NCBI GenBank assembly: GCA_947454235.1
Contig: CANGIY010000001.1
Location: 372,001-436,000 of the forward strand
Source: Chitinophagaceae bacterium
GTDB taxonomy: Bacteria; Bacteroidota; Bacteroidia; Chitinophagales; Chitinophagaceae
Length of the DNA: 64,000 nt
Reading direction: 5' to 3'
Positions 50,815-59,034 of the stretch are shown here, one piece after another. How positions within the stretch are numbered: the stretch's first letter is position 1; the number at the start of each line of letters is the position of its first letter. The notes under the pieces were generated by a model that worked only from the letters and a program-made list of their open reading frames with translations, was not told the origin of the DNA and ran no database searches. A program made the translations under genes and the position numbers.

Positions 50815-51855
50815 TTATGGGCGACCGTAGGCAGGGTTGTTTAAAAAAGTAGAGTCGGTGAGTGTATTTAGGAATGCAATCAACTGCCGTTTTTCATCGG
50901 TGGTTAAATGTAAACCGTTCGCTTTGTAAGGTAGTGCCATAATTGGGTCCAGGTTGCTCACTTTATGCATACCATGGTCATAAAAGTCAACTACTTGTTC
51001 CAATGTGGTAAATCTGCCGTCGTGCATGAAAAACTTTCTGGTGGCAACATTTCTTAGATTAGGCGTTCTGAATTTACCCATATCAGTACTGTCGCCCGAT
51101 ATGTTGAAATACCCCCTGTCGACACGTAGCGTGTAAAAAGTATCGAGTCCCGTATTGTGTAATTGATCGTCGGTGAAAATAGGGTTGATATGACAATGGA
51201 AGCAGTCGCCTTTTTCAGTGAAAAAGATGTTGTAACCCGCTTGTTCATCGGCGGTGAACGTTCCATTTCCTCTCATTTTTACTTCTTCATACCTTGTGTT
51301 TTTTGAAACGAGTGTACGCATAAATTGAGCGAGAGCGTACGACATTTCTTTGTAGGTGATATTATCTACCCCAAAAGCGGTTTTGAAAAGTTGCTTGTAA
51401 GTTGCGTTATTGTTGAATAGGCTCAAATCTACATTGTGGTCGACGGAGATTTCGAAAAGAGCCAGGTCTTCCAACGTTCCCTTCTGGCTGCCATCCCATA
51501 AAAAATTTGAGTACCATGCAAGGTTACTGTGAGGCAGCACGGGTTTTCCTTCTTTCATGTTCAAGTTACTAAAACCTGCAGAAGGGTCGTGGCAACCGCC
51601 ACATGAATTTGTGCCGTTTAGAACCATTGAATCGTAGAAGAGCTTTCTGCCCAAGGCTTCCCGTTCTTTGAAGGGCTGGTTATCAGCAGGTATTATGGGT
51701 TTTGGGAAGTGTGGCGGCGAATAAATTGTGTCGGGAGTCAGATGCAGGGTAGTGTCAACTGTATTATTCCCTCCACCATCTTTCTTGCAGGAACTCACGC
51801 TATTCAATGCTGCAATGAGAGCGATACCTACTATTACAAAAATGCTCTTTTTCAT
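50815..51855 (-). CDS. mbnH: MbnH-like diheme cytochrome c peroxidase-family enzyme
   Basis: 346 residues with a lipoprotein signal (VSSC). Two heme motifs: CGGCH (85-89) and CFHCH (218-222), in the arrangement of bacterial cytochrome c peroxidase/MauG proteins (GRKLFYDSMVLNGTNSCGGCH, NTGLDTFYTLRVDRGYFN, RNVATRKFFMHDGRFTTLEQVVDFY). The neighbouring upstream gene is an MbnP protein, 2 bases away, the usual pairing. MbnH oxidises one tryptophan of MbnP to kynurenine to build a copper site. A general peroxidase role is less likely given the context. Confidence 0.8.
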   Translation of the reverse strand: MKKSIFVIVGIALIAALNSVSSCKKDGGGNNTVDTTLHLTPDTIYSPPHFPKPIIPADNQPFKEREALGRKLFYDSMVLNGTNSCGGCHDPSAGFSNLNMKEGKPVLPHSNLAWYSNFLWDGSQKGTLEDLALFEISVDHNVDLSLFNNNATYKQLFKTAFGVDNITYKEMSYALAQFMRTLVSKNTRYEEVKMRGNGTFTADEQAGYNIFFTEKGDCFHCHINPIFTDDQLHNTGLDTFYTLRVDRGYFNISGDSTDMGKFRTPNLRNVATRKFFMHDGRFTTLEQVVDFYDHGMHKVSNLDPIMALPYKANGLHLTTDEKRQLIAFLNTLTDSTFLNNPAYGRP

Positions 51856-51857
51856 AA

Positions 51858-52598
51858 CTAATTAGATGAGAATGAAAATACTTTAGCGCCATTCTTAACT
51901 AGTTTGAGGCGTGCCGCAGAGTCTGCCATACTGAACGTAGGATCGGTAGAAAGATTGTAGGGTGCATCACCATCAAACCATTTGTTCACGTCCATAGTTA
52001 AGCTCATAGCCATTGTTCCTGATGCGTCAATTGTAAATGAGCTTTTTACGGAAGAATGTACTAGGAACTGATTTTCGCCCACATGCAGTGCAAAGGACTC
52101 CAACGAGCTTCCATTCATCCAATGTCCTTCAAGTTTAAAAAAGTGATAGCCCCCACCCATTGCGTCAGGCCAGCCCATATTCAGGTTATCAAGCGATGAA
52201 GGCAGTTGGTATGATTTGTTGGCTGCTGTATCGAGCCCGACTAGGAAACACAATGAATCGTACGTTCCGGCAAGTACTCCGTTGGGTGGAGTGAAGGAAA
52301 ACGTTCGTGTAGAATCGTAACGCGCATCAAGATAGAAGATGTCGCTAAAAGCATACTTCTTTTCTCCGCCTTTGTACAAAACAATATCACTGATGTAGTA
52401 TTGAAGACGTTCAACCCTGTACCTGTTTCCCGAGGCATTGGTATACATCAAGGTGTCAAACTGCAAAGGGCTGCCAGAGGCAGTGTGCTTAATGGTAAAA
52501 GACATTTTTCCTGAATTCGTTCCAGGACCGCTGTCCTTTTTACACGCAGGTAGGGCGAAGAGCAAAGAAAATGCCGCTGCTGCAACAAGTTTTTTCAT
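51858..52598 (-). CDS. mbnP: MbnP copper-binding lipoprotein
   Basis: 246 residues. Lipobox ALPAC. MbnP family signs: VERLQYYISDIVLYKGGEKKYAF, TYDSLCFLVGLDTAANKS, NMGWPDAMGGGYHFFKLEGHW, and a C-terminal strand set with MSLTMDVNKWFDG. The tryptophan before the GGYHFFKLEG block is a candidate for the kynurenine site. Partner enzyme MbnH follows 2 bases downstream. Second MbnP-like protein of the window at 25901-26686. An FNR/CRP-like palindrome lies 54 bases upstream. Confidence 0.8.
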   Translation of the reverse strand: MKKLVAAAAFSLLFALPACKKDSGPGTNSGKMSFTIKHTASGSPLQFDTLMYTNASGNRYRVERLQYYISDIVLYKGGEKKYAFSDIFYLDARYDSTRTFSFTPPNGVLAGTYDSLCFLVGLDTAANKSYQLPSSLDNLNMGWPDAMGGGYHFFKLEGHWMNGSSLESFALHVGENQFLVHSSVKSSFTIDASGTMAMSLTMDVNKWFDGDAPYNLSTDPTFSMADSAARLKLVKNGAKVFSFSSN

Positions 52599-52651
52599 GG
52601 AGCACTTTTTTTGTAAAGTTACTTCAAACCTGTTTGTTCAATGCTGATTTG

Positions 52652-52667
52652 TGTCACTTAAATGACA
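52652..52667. promoter_or_regulatory. FNR/CRP-like palindrome upstream of mbnP
   Basis: TGTCACTTAAATGACA has TGTCA and TGACA arms around a six-base centre. This is the half-site spacing of Crp/Fnr-family operators. It lies between the mbnP start and the end of the hydrolase gene. No regulator is encoded nearby; copper-specific control is inference. Confidence 0.35.
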
Positions 52668-52682
52668 TATAATGGCGTGTGT

Positions 52683-53540
52683 TTACATCAACTCCATCAC
52701 CAATGTCTCGGGCGATTCTTCCTGAGGGTAGTGCCCTGCATCAGGAAGTGGAATTATTTTCGGGTTATGCCAGTGATTTACGAATGTGTTGAGTTCGTTT
52801 TCGCGAAATGCAATGTCCTTCATGCCCCAGATGAATGTTGTTGGGATTTTGTTGATTTTTTCGCGCTGTTCCCAGAGGCTTGCCAGCCATTTTGAAGAGC
52901 CAATGATTTCGCGAGGAAATGTATAGCAGCCCTTTCGTTCTGAAGGTTTTTCGAGGTGTTTGTAATAATGTTCGTGAACGCCGTTTTTGAGCTTATTCTT
53001 ATCACCAAACACCATTTTAACGACTGATTTGCCAAAGAAATTAAAGTACTTCGTCAAAAAACTCCCAACATTTCCACCCATAAAACCGCTGAATTTTTGG
53101 TAGTGCGGGTCGTTTTCTACACTCCACATCCATGTGTTGAGTATAACAAGTTTTTTGATTTTTTCGGGATATTTGAGTGCGTAGGAAAGCCCGATAGGTC
53201 CGCCCCAGTCATTCACAACTAAGGTTATATTTTTCAATTCCAGATGGTTTAATAAGGCTTCAAGGTTTTGTGCGTGATGTTCAGGTAGGTAATCCCAGTT
53301 TGAAGGTTTGTCAGAGAAGCCAAAACCTATATGGTCGTTGGCAATACACCTGTGTTTATCGCTTAACCCCTTTATAACATTCCTATATTCGTAGCTCCAA
53401 GCAGGGTTGCCGTGTATCATTACAATAGGATCACCTTCACCAACATCAACATAGTGCATGTTGCCTTGTGCGGTTTTGAAGTACTTGCTAGGAAACGAAT
53501 AGTCGTTTTTATTTAACCACTTAGAATTGGTGTTTGCCAT
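52683..53540 (-). CDS. Haloalkane dehalogenase-like alpha/beta hydrolase
   Basis: 285 residues. Oxyanion/halide segment HGNPAWSYEY, nucleophile elbow VVNDWGGPIG with Asp in place of Ser (the residue used by haloalkane dehalogenases), third acid in GMKDIAF, catalytic His in AGHYPQEE. The Asn of HGNP and Trp next to the nucleophile are the halide-binding pair. Members with the same skeleton include OleB beta-lactone decarboxylases; without oleA/C/D neighbours that cannot be decided. Substrate unknown. Probably transcribed with the TetR gene 23 bases upstream. Confidence 0.78.
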   Translation of the reverse strand: MANTNSKWLNKNDYSFPSKYFKTAQGNMHYVDVGEGDPIVMIHGNPAWSYEYRNVIKGLSDKHRCIANDHIGFGFSDKPSNWDYLPEHHAQNLEALLNHLELKNITLVVNDWGGPIGLSYALKYPEKIKKLVILNTWMWSVENDPHYQKFSGFMGGNVGSFLTKYFNFFGKSVVKMVFGDKNKLKNGVHEHYYKHLEKPSERKGCYTFPREIIGSSKWLASLWEQREKINKIPTTFIWGMKDIAFRENELNTFVNHWHNPKIIPLPDAGHYPQEESPETLVMELM

Positions 53541-53563
53541 AAAAAGAGATTTTAAGTGAGTGA

Positions 53564-54175
53564 TTAGTTTTGAGGAGCAGATGTAAGCACTTCGGCAACG
53601 AGTATTTTATTGATATGCTCGAAAGAACTTAATAGGTGCGAAGGGTCGGTATAGAAGTGTGCAAAAAGCAGACCTCCTTCAATCATGGAAACGAATAACG
53701 TAGCGTACTTGCCGGCATTCACTTCTTCCTTGACGCTATTATCTTTTTTGCCTTCTTCAATAATGTCCTGCATAAGGCCTACCCACATTCCCAGTTTTTC
53801 TTTTACTCTGTCGCAAATGGGCCCTTTTTGGTCGTCAAATTCTGTGATGGCATTCATTACCGGGCAACCTCCGTTCTGGATCAGTTCTTTGTAGTTAAGT
53901 TGGTAATAGGCGCCAAATGCGTTGATTTTATTGACTACTGTTGTTTCTTTCTCTATCAGCTCTTTGAAGCCATCAAGAACTTTACTTGTATTGTAGTCAA
54001 GTACGGCCAAGGCAATATCTTCTTTGTCGGTGAATTTGCTGTAAATAGCACCTTTTGATAGCCCGGTAGCTTCTGTGATGTCATTTAACGAAGTACCCGC
54101 AAATCCTTTCTTGTTGAAAAGTTCAGCCGACTTAACAATAATATTCCTTCGGGTTTTTATTGACTTTGCGTACAT
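53564..54175 (-). CDS. TetR/AcrR-family transcriptional regulator
   Basis: 203 residues. N-terminal helix-turn-helix: IIVKSAELFNKKGFAGTSLNDITEATGLSKGAIYSKFTDKEDI, as usual for TetR. The C-terminal ligand domain begins after about residue 60 and includes NGGCPVMNAITEF, typical of the TetR_C_6 type. It probably represses its own operon with the hydrolase gene, and the palindrome at 54190-54214 is the likely operator. Ligand unknown. Confidence 0.85.
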   Translation of the reverse strand: MYAKSIKTRRNIIVKSAELFNKKGFAGTSLNDITEATGLSKGAIYSKFTDKEDIALAVLDYNTSKVLDGFKELIEKETTVVNKINAFGAYYQLNYKELIQNGGCPVMNAITEFDDQKGPICDRVKEKLGMWVGLMQDIIEEGKKDNSVKEEVNAGKYATLFVSMIEGGLLFAHFYTDPSHLLSSFEHINKILVAEVLTSAPQN

Positions 54176-54189
54176 GCGTTAAAGTTCTG

Positions 54190-54214
54190 AGAACAAAAAT
54201 AAACCATTTGTTCT
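54190..54214. promoter_or_regulatory. Probable TetR operator overlapping the -7 promoter box
   Basis: AGAACAAA (54190-54197) and TTTGTTCT (54207-54214) are exact reverse complements with a 9-base spacer. The minus-strand -7 match TATTTTTG (54201-54194) lies inside it, so bound repressor would block the TetR-hydrolase promoter. The left arm is 15 bases from the TetR start codon. Confidence 0.65.
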
Positions 54215-54329
54215 AAATTTTGCGATTTTGGTAGTATAAAACAAAATTAAGGGCAACAGGTTGAAAAAAGAAATAAAAAAACTCGAGTGGGTGTGGACAA
54301 AACCATCAAAGTCGCAGTGTTTTATGGAC

Positions 54330-54337
54330 TAAATTTG
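54330..54337 (+). promoter_or_regulatory. -7 box adjacent to the uvrD start codon
   Basis: TAAATTTG matches TAnnTTTG and ends 4 bases before the ATG at 54342. If used, the transcript would begin at or within a few bases of the start codon (leaderless). No TTTG at the -33 distance, so this is weaker than the sodA or rpsF promoters. Confidence 0.3.
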
Positions 54338-54341
54338 CATT

Positions 54342-56666
54342 ATGCATAAATATCTGGAAGGATTAAATGAGAATCAAAAGGCTGCGGTAGAACATATCGA
54401 CGGTCCGTTGATGATTGTTGCCGGGGCCGGTAGTGGGAAAACAAAAGTGTTGACTACGCGTATTGCGCATTTGATTAACTGTGGCGTTGATGCATTCAAT
54501 ATTCTGGCGCTCACTTTTACCAACAAAGCCGCCGCTGAAATGAAGGAGCGTGTGGAAAAAGTATTGGGAAATACCGAAGCGCGCAACTTATACATTGGTA
54601 CATTCCACAGTGTTTTTGCAAAAATATTGAGGGTTGAAGCCAATAAAATCGGTTACCCTAATAACTTCACAATTTATGATACCGATGATGCTAAAAACAT
54701 CATTAAAGAGATAGTCAAAGAGAAAAACCTCGATGACAAACACTACAAACCATCATTCATATACAGCCGAATAAGTGCTGCAAAGAATAGTTTGATTGGG
54801 CCAGATGAATACCTTCAGGACAATTTCATTCAGCAGGAAGACCAAACTTCCAAGCGTCCGTTAATTGGTGAGATATTTGCCATTTATGCACGCCGTTGTT
54901 TCAATAATGGCGCTATGGACTTCGATGATTTGTTGTTCAACATGCATAAGCTATTGTCGCAGCATCCTGATGTTTTGGCTAAATACCAGCACAGATTCAG
55001 GTATATTTTGATTGATGAGTATCAGGATACCAATGCAGCACAGTATTCCATTATTAAAATGTTGGGTGCCGTACATGAAAATATTTGTGTGGTAGGTGAT
55101 GATGCACAAAGTATCTATTCATTCCGCGGTGCGACGGTTAAAAACATTCTTCAGTTTGAAAAAGACTACGAAGATGTGAACGTTATTAAGCTGGAACAAA
55201 ATTACCGGAGCACACAAACAATTTTGAATGTTGCCAATAACGTAATTGCCAACAATAAAAAGCAGATACCCAAAAAACTGTGGACGCAAAATGTGCCGGG
55301 AGAACGCATTGTTTTAGTCAAAACCATGACAGACAATGACGAGGGTAAGTTTGTCGCTGATGCCATTAAGGAACAGCAAATGCGCAATCACTATGCCAAT
55401 CGTGATTTTGCCATATTATACAGAACCAATGCCCAAAGCCGTTCGTTTGAAGAAAGCCTGAGGCGCATGAATATCCCTTATAAATTATTTGGTGGTGTTT
55501 CGTTCTATCAAAGGAAGGAGATTAAGGACTTTCTTGCCTATTTAAGGCTTGTTGTCAATAACCGTGACGAGGAGAATTTGAAGCGCATTATAAATTACCC
55601 TGCCCGTGGTATTGGTAAAACAACGCTGGACAGGCTTGTTGTGTACGCACATGAAAATAACCATACATTATGGGAAGTGATTGAGAATGGGGCGGGCAAC
55701 AGTAAGATTGATGCCTTTGTAATGATGATAAAAAGCTTTCAGGCAATACTACAAACCAAGAATGCCTACGACATGGCGTTTGCAGTAGGAAAGCACACCG
55801 GACTAGTGCAGGATTTGTACAACGACAAATCGGTGGAAGGGCTGGCGCGTTACGAGAACGTTCAGGAGTTATTGAACTCTATCAAAGAATTTACTGAAAC
55901 ACCTGATGAAGATGGCGAGATCACTGATAAAACGCTTGGAAGTTACCTGCAACAAATTACATTGCTCACCGATGCCGATAATAACGACGATGAGAATGCT
56001 GATGCAGTTAAACTAATGACGATTCACGCTGCAAAGGGGCTGGAGTTTCCTTGTGTGTTCAGTGTTGGGCTTGAAGAAAATCTGTTCCCAAGCTCTATGA
56101 ATTTGTACGACCGTGATAGCCTTGAAGAAGAGCGCAGGTTGTTCTATGTTTCAATTACCAGGGCGAAGGAAAAACTATGGATTACTTATGCCAACAGCAG
56201 GTATCGTTTTGGTAGCCTGGTACAAAATGAAGAGAGCAGGTTTTTGCAAGAGATCCCCGATTCATTTATAGACAAGTCGTTCACAGGGTTGGCAAGACCA
56301 CAGGCATCGACCCGTTCATTCGGGCAAGGCTTCAGTTCTGCGACCAATGTAGACCGAGGTTCGTTAGAGAAATTGCCTTCATTAAAGAAACTGGCTGATA
56401 AATTAGCAGCCGGTCAGCAAAGAAATGCATCACCAACCATTGCGTCAAAGCCGGGCTCTGCACCTACAGTTGACCCTAATTTTGTGGCAGATAACCCAAA
56501 TGATATGTCTGCCGGCATGAAGGTCATGCACCAGAAGTTTGGTATTGGTGAAATAAAAACCATTGAAGGCGGTGCCAACAACAGAATGGCGGCTATTGAT
56601 TTTGGTGATGGGCAGGGGGTGAAGAAGATTGCGCTTAACTACGCCAAATTGAAAATCATGGACTAG
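54342..56666 (+). CDS. uvrD: UvrD/PcrA-type superfamily 1 DNA helicase
   Basis: 774 residues. Unwinds DNA 3' to 5' in repair and replication-fork clearing. Helicase motifs in order: AGAGSGKTKVLTTRI (I), FTNKAAAEMKERV (Ia), LIDEYQDTNAAQY (II), VVGDDAQSIYSFRGA (III), KLEQNYRST (IV), KLMTIHAAKGLEFPCVFSVG (V), EERRLFYVSITRAKEKLW (VI). The C-terminus ends with the Tudor-like segment GMKVMHQKFGIGEIKTIEG, typical of PcrA. Convergent with the aquaporin gene. Symbol could equally be pcrA. Confidence 0.95.
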   Translation: MHKYLEGLNENQKAAVEHIDGPLMIVAGAGSGKTKVLTTRIAHLINCGVDAFNILALTFTNKAAAEMKERVEKVLGNTEARNLYIGTFHSVFAKILRVEANKIGYPNNFTIYDTDDAKNIIKEIVKEKNLDDKHYKPSFIYSRISAAKNSLIGPDEYLQDNFIQQEDQTSKRPLIGEIFAIYARRCFNNGAMDFDDLLFNMHKLLSQHPDVLAKYQHRFRYILIDEYQDTNAAQYSIIKMLGAVHENICVVGDDAQSIYSFRGATVKNILQFEKDYEDVNVIKLEQNYRSTQTILNVANNVIANNKKQIPKKLWTQNVPGERIVLVKTMTDNDEGKFVADAIKEQQMRNHYANRDFAILYRTNAQSRSFEESLRRMNIPYKLFGGVSFYQRKEIKDFLAYLRLVVNNRDEENLKRIINYPARGIGKTTLDRLVVYAHENNHTLWEVIENGAGNSKIDAFVMMIKSFQAILQTKNAYDMAFAVGKHTGLVQDLYNDKSVEGLARYENVQELLNSIKEFTETPDEDGEITDKTLGSYLQQITLLTDADNNDDENADAVKLMTIHAAKGLEFPCVFSVGLEENLFPSSMNLYDRDSLEEERRLFYVSITRAKEKLWITYANSRYRFGSLVQNEESRFLQEIPDSFIDKSFTGLARPQASTRSFGQGFSSATNVDRGSLEKLPSLKKLADKLAAGQQRNASPTIASKPGSAPTVDPNFVADNPNDMSAGMKVMHQKFGIGEIKTIEGGANNRMAAIDFGDGQGVKKIALNYAKLKIMD

Positions 56667-57317
56667 TTAATCGCCCAGCGATTCTCCTTTTTCAAATGCC
56701 AATTGAGTGAGGGCGGCTAATACCGTACCTGCCATTGGGCCTACGATATAGAGCCATAGGTGTTCCGTGTGCCCCGAAACAACAGCAGGAGCCAGCGAAC
56801 GCGCAGGGTTCATTGATGCACCGCAAATGGGGCCTGCAAATAAAGCCTCCAAAGCTACAGTTGCTCCGATAGCCAGACCGGCGAACTTTGCATGCGCTTT
56901 AGTGTCGGTTGAGTTGAAAATCACGAACATCAGCAAGAAAGAGAGCACAGTTTCAAGAATGAGCGATTGAACTTCGCTGCCTTTTGGCACAGTAGCTCCT
57001 AATAGCTGGTCGGAGGGGAATAACTGTTGCAGCAATAAACTCGCAAGGCAAGCCCCGGCAATTTGAGCTACTATGTACATAGCTACCAGCTTTTTCTTAA
57101 ATTTTTTACTTACCCACAGGGCTATGGTTACTGCCGGGTTCATGTGAGCACCCGACACACTGCCAAGACTGTAAATCATGGCTGTGACTATCATACCAAA
57201 AGTGAGCGCAATGCCAAGGTGAGTAATAGCACCGGTAGCATTGTTAATGACAATTGCGCCTGTGCCACAAAACACAAGCGCAAAAGTTCCAAAAATTTCA
57301 GCAAAAAATAGTTTCAT
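56667..57317 (-). CDS. Aquaporin/MIP-family channel of the ars operon
   Basis: About 216 residues from ATG 57317; a longer frame overlaps arsM and is rejected. Six membrane helices and two half-helices with AHMNPAVTIALW and GASMNPARSLAP (the two NPA motifs). Its gene lies 7 bases after arsM, so it is the last gene of the arsenic operon. Aquaporins in ars operons (AqpS type) let arsenite or methylated arsenic leave the cell down its gradient, replacing an ArsB/Acr3 pump, which is absent here. The arsenic role is inferred from position. Confidence 0.8.
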   Translation of the reverse strand: MKLFFAEIFGTFALVFCGTGAIVINNATGAITHLGIALTFGMIVTAMIYSLGSVSGAHMNPAVTIALWVSKKFKKKLVAMYIVAQIAGACLASLLLQQLFPSDQLLGATVPKGSEVQSLILETVLSFLLMFVIFNSTDTKAHAKFAGLAIGATVALEALFAGPICGASMNPARSLAPAVVSGHTEHLWLYIVGPMAGTVLAALTQLAFEKGESLGD

Positions 57318-57324
57318 AGTTTTA

Positions 57325-58161
57325 TTAGCAACAACCAGAACCCGGAGTGCAGCAGGCAGCTTTGCGGGCATTCACCGTTATACTGTAAATTCCTGTGCCA
57401 AGATTTTTGAATGCTGTTATTTCTTCAGTCGATAAATATTTTTCAAGAATATCATCTGGTATAACAATCTGTTTTTCTTTCTGAACAGTAATGTTTTCAA
57501 AACCAGTTTGTTCTATGATGCTAAGGTATTCACTTTTTTGAATTGCGCCACTGATACAACCGGCATACAATTCTGCAATACCACGGAATTTTTCAGGTAG
57601 TTCACCAACCAACACCACATCTGAGATACTGAAGTGACCATTCGTTTTAAGTACGCGCAATATTTCTTCCATTACCTTGCGTTTGTTCGGTACCAGGTTT
57701 AGGACACAATTGCTTACAACAACATCAGCAACACCAGCGGTTACGGGCATTTTTTCAATGTCACCAAACCTGAATTCTACATTGTTGTAACCCAGTTTGT
57801 CGGCGTTTTCTCTTGCTTTATTCAGCATTTCGGTCGTGAAATCGATACCAATTACTTTGCCTTTTTCACCAGTAAGGCTTCTTGCCACAAAGCAGTCGTT
57901 TCCTGCACCGCTACCGAGGTCTATAACGGTATCCCCGGGTCTTATCATGGCAAATTCAGTAGGCAATCCGCAACCTAATCCTAAATCAGCATCGGCACTG
58001 TAGCCGGGTAGTTTTGTATAATCGTCGCTCATGATGTTGTACACTTCTGTACTACAGCAGCTCGCTCCGCAGCATGAACTCGCATTGGTGTCTTTGTCCT
58101 GAAGTGCAATTTCGGCATACTTCTGGCGCACCATTTCTTTAATAGCGTTATCGTTATTCAT
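57325..58161 (-). CDS. arsM: Arsenite S-adenosylmethionine methyltransferase
   Basis: 278 residues. SAM-binding motif DLGSGAGND (81-89). The three conserved catalytic cysteines map to Cys64 (GLGCGLP), Cys152 (SNCVLNL) and Cys202 (GCISGA). Extra cysteines: SSCCGASCC near 28-36 and a C-terminal CCTPGSGCC. Converts arsenite stepwise to methylated arsenicals, some volatile. Third gene of arsR-arsC-arsM-aquaporin; gap of 20 bases from arsC. Confidence 0.92.
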   Translation of the reverse strand: MNNDNAIKEMVRQKYAEIALQDKDTNASSCCGASCCSTEVYNIMSDDYTKLPGYSADADLGLGCGLPTEFAMIRPGDTVIDLGSGAGNDCFVARSLTGEKGKVIGIDFTTEMLNKARENADKLGYNNVEFRFGDIEKMPVTAGVADVVVSNCVLNLVPNKRKVMEEILRVLKTNGHFSISDVVLVGELPEKFRGIAELYAGCISGAIQKSEYLSIIEQTGFENITVQKEKQIVIPDDILEKYLSTEEITAFKNLGTGIYSITVNARKAACCTPGSGCC

Positions 58162-58181
58162 AAAATTAGTGTTTTATGTTA

Positions 58182-58610
58182 CTAATGAATTGAATCTATG
58201 AATTGTTGTACCTGCGCTTTTACTTCGTCGCGTACTATGGCAGTTTGAGCCAGTTTTTCTTCCAGCGCGCCTGTGAAAGAAGATGGGTCTCTGAACGACC
58301 ATGCGATACGAGATACTTTGCCCGGAAATACCGGGCATCGCTCAGCACTGGCCGCGTCACAAACTGTTATAACGTAGTCGTAGGTTTTGCCAGTCTTGAA
58401 AATAGAAAACACGTCCTTAGTGGGGTTTTGGCTGATGTCGATGCCAGCTTGTAGCATTACAGCAACTACATTGGGGTTGAGTTTGCCAGGTTCAAGCCCT
58501 GCGCTTTCAGCTTCAAAACGGTCGCCTGCCAGGTTGTTGAGCCAGGCTTCGGCCATTTGGCTTCTGGCTGAATTGTGTATGCAAACAAATAAGACTTTTA
58601 ACTTGCTCAT
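58182..58610 (-). CDS. arsC: Arsenate reductase, low-molecular-weight phosphatase type
   Basis: 142 residues of the LMW-PTP fold. P-loop CIHNSAR (Cys10 to Arg16), the redox relay cysteines Cys84 and Cys92 in [18 protein letters not shown], and the catalytic Asp108 in RDPSS. Thioredoxin-coupled type as in Staphylococcus pI258 ArsC, spacing slightly wider (84/92). Reduces arsenate to arsenite for methylation or export. 43 bases after arsR. Confidence 0.92.
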   Translation of the reverse strand: MSKLKVLFVCIHNSARSQMAEAWLNNLAGDRFEAESAGLEPGKLNPNVVAVMLQAGIDISQNPTKDVFSIFKTGKTYDYVITVCDAASAERCPVFPGKVSRIAWSFRDPSSFTGALEEKLAQTAIVRDEVKAQVQQFIDSIH

Positions 58611-58653
58611 CGTTCTATTTATTTATTGCAATATTACGATGTTAATTTTGAAT

Positions 58654-58986
58654 TTAGCAACAATTTTTTTCAGCCTGATCAACTTCTGCAAAAAAGTCTT
58701 TGAATGTCTTTCTGTATTGCTTCCAAACCTTAGCATTGATACAATAACAAACACTGGTGCCATCAATAGTGCCTTTAATAAGTCCGGCGTTTTTGAGCTC
58801 TTTAAGGTGCTGAGAAATGGTGGGCTGTGCGAGTCCAATTTCACCAACAAGGTCGCCGCAAATGCAGGTGTTTTTTTCAACCAGATAAGCAAGAATGGCA
58901 ATTCGGGCAGGGTGTGCAATTGCTTTCGCCATTTCGGCAAGTTCAATGTGTTTTTTTGAAAAGAGCTCTGTTTTGCTGGCGCCCAT
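58654..58986 (-). CDS. arsR: ArsR-family arsenic-responsive repressor
   Basis: 110 residues, winged helix-turn-helix: [19 protein letters not shown], then NTCICGDL with Cys41 and Cys43 in the ArsR metal-binding position, then [19 protein letters not shown] as the recognition helix. The protein ends in Asn-Cys-Cys, giving possible further ligands. First gene of the operon. The 48-base upstream gap holds AACGTACGTA and AATTTAGCATT-type sequences; a clear ArsR operator was not identified. Confidence 0.9.
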   Translation of the reverse strand: MGASKTELFSKKHIELAEMAKAIAHPARIAILAYLVEKNTCICGDLVGEIGLAQPTISQHLKELKNAGLIKGTIDGTSVCYCINAKVWKQYRKTFKDFFAEVDQAEKNCC

Positions 58987-59034
58987 TGTTGTTTATTTGA
59001 ATGCTAAATTAATTGACTTTTAATAACGTACGTA

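Noticed and set aside
58387-58959. Plus-strand frame of 190 codons across the ars genes
   Set aside because: Overlaps arsC and arsR on the other strand, both with all catalytic or metal-binding residues; no recognisable domain in the plus frame.
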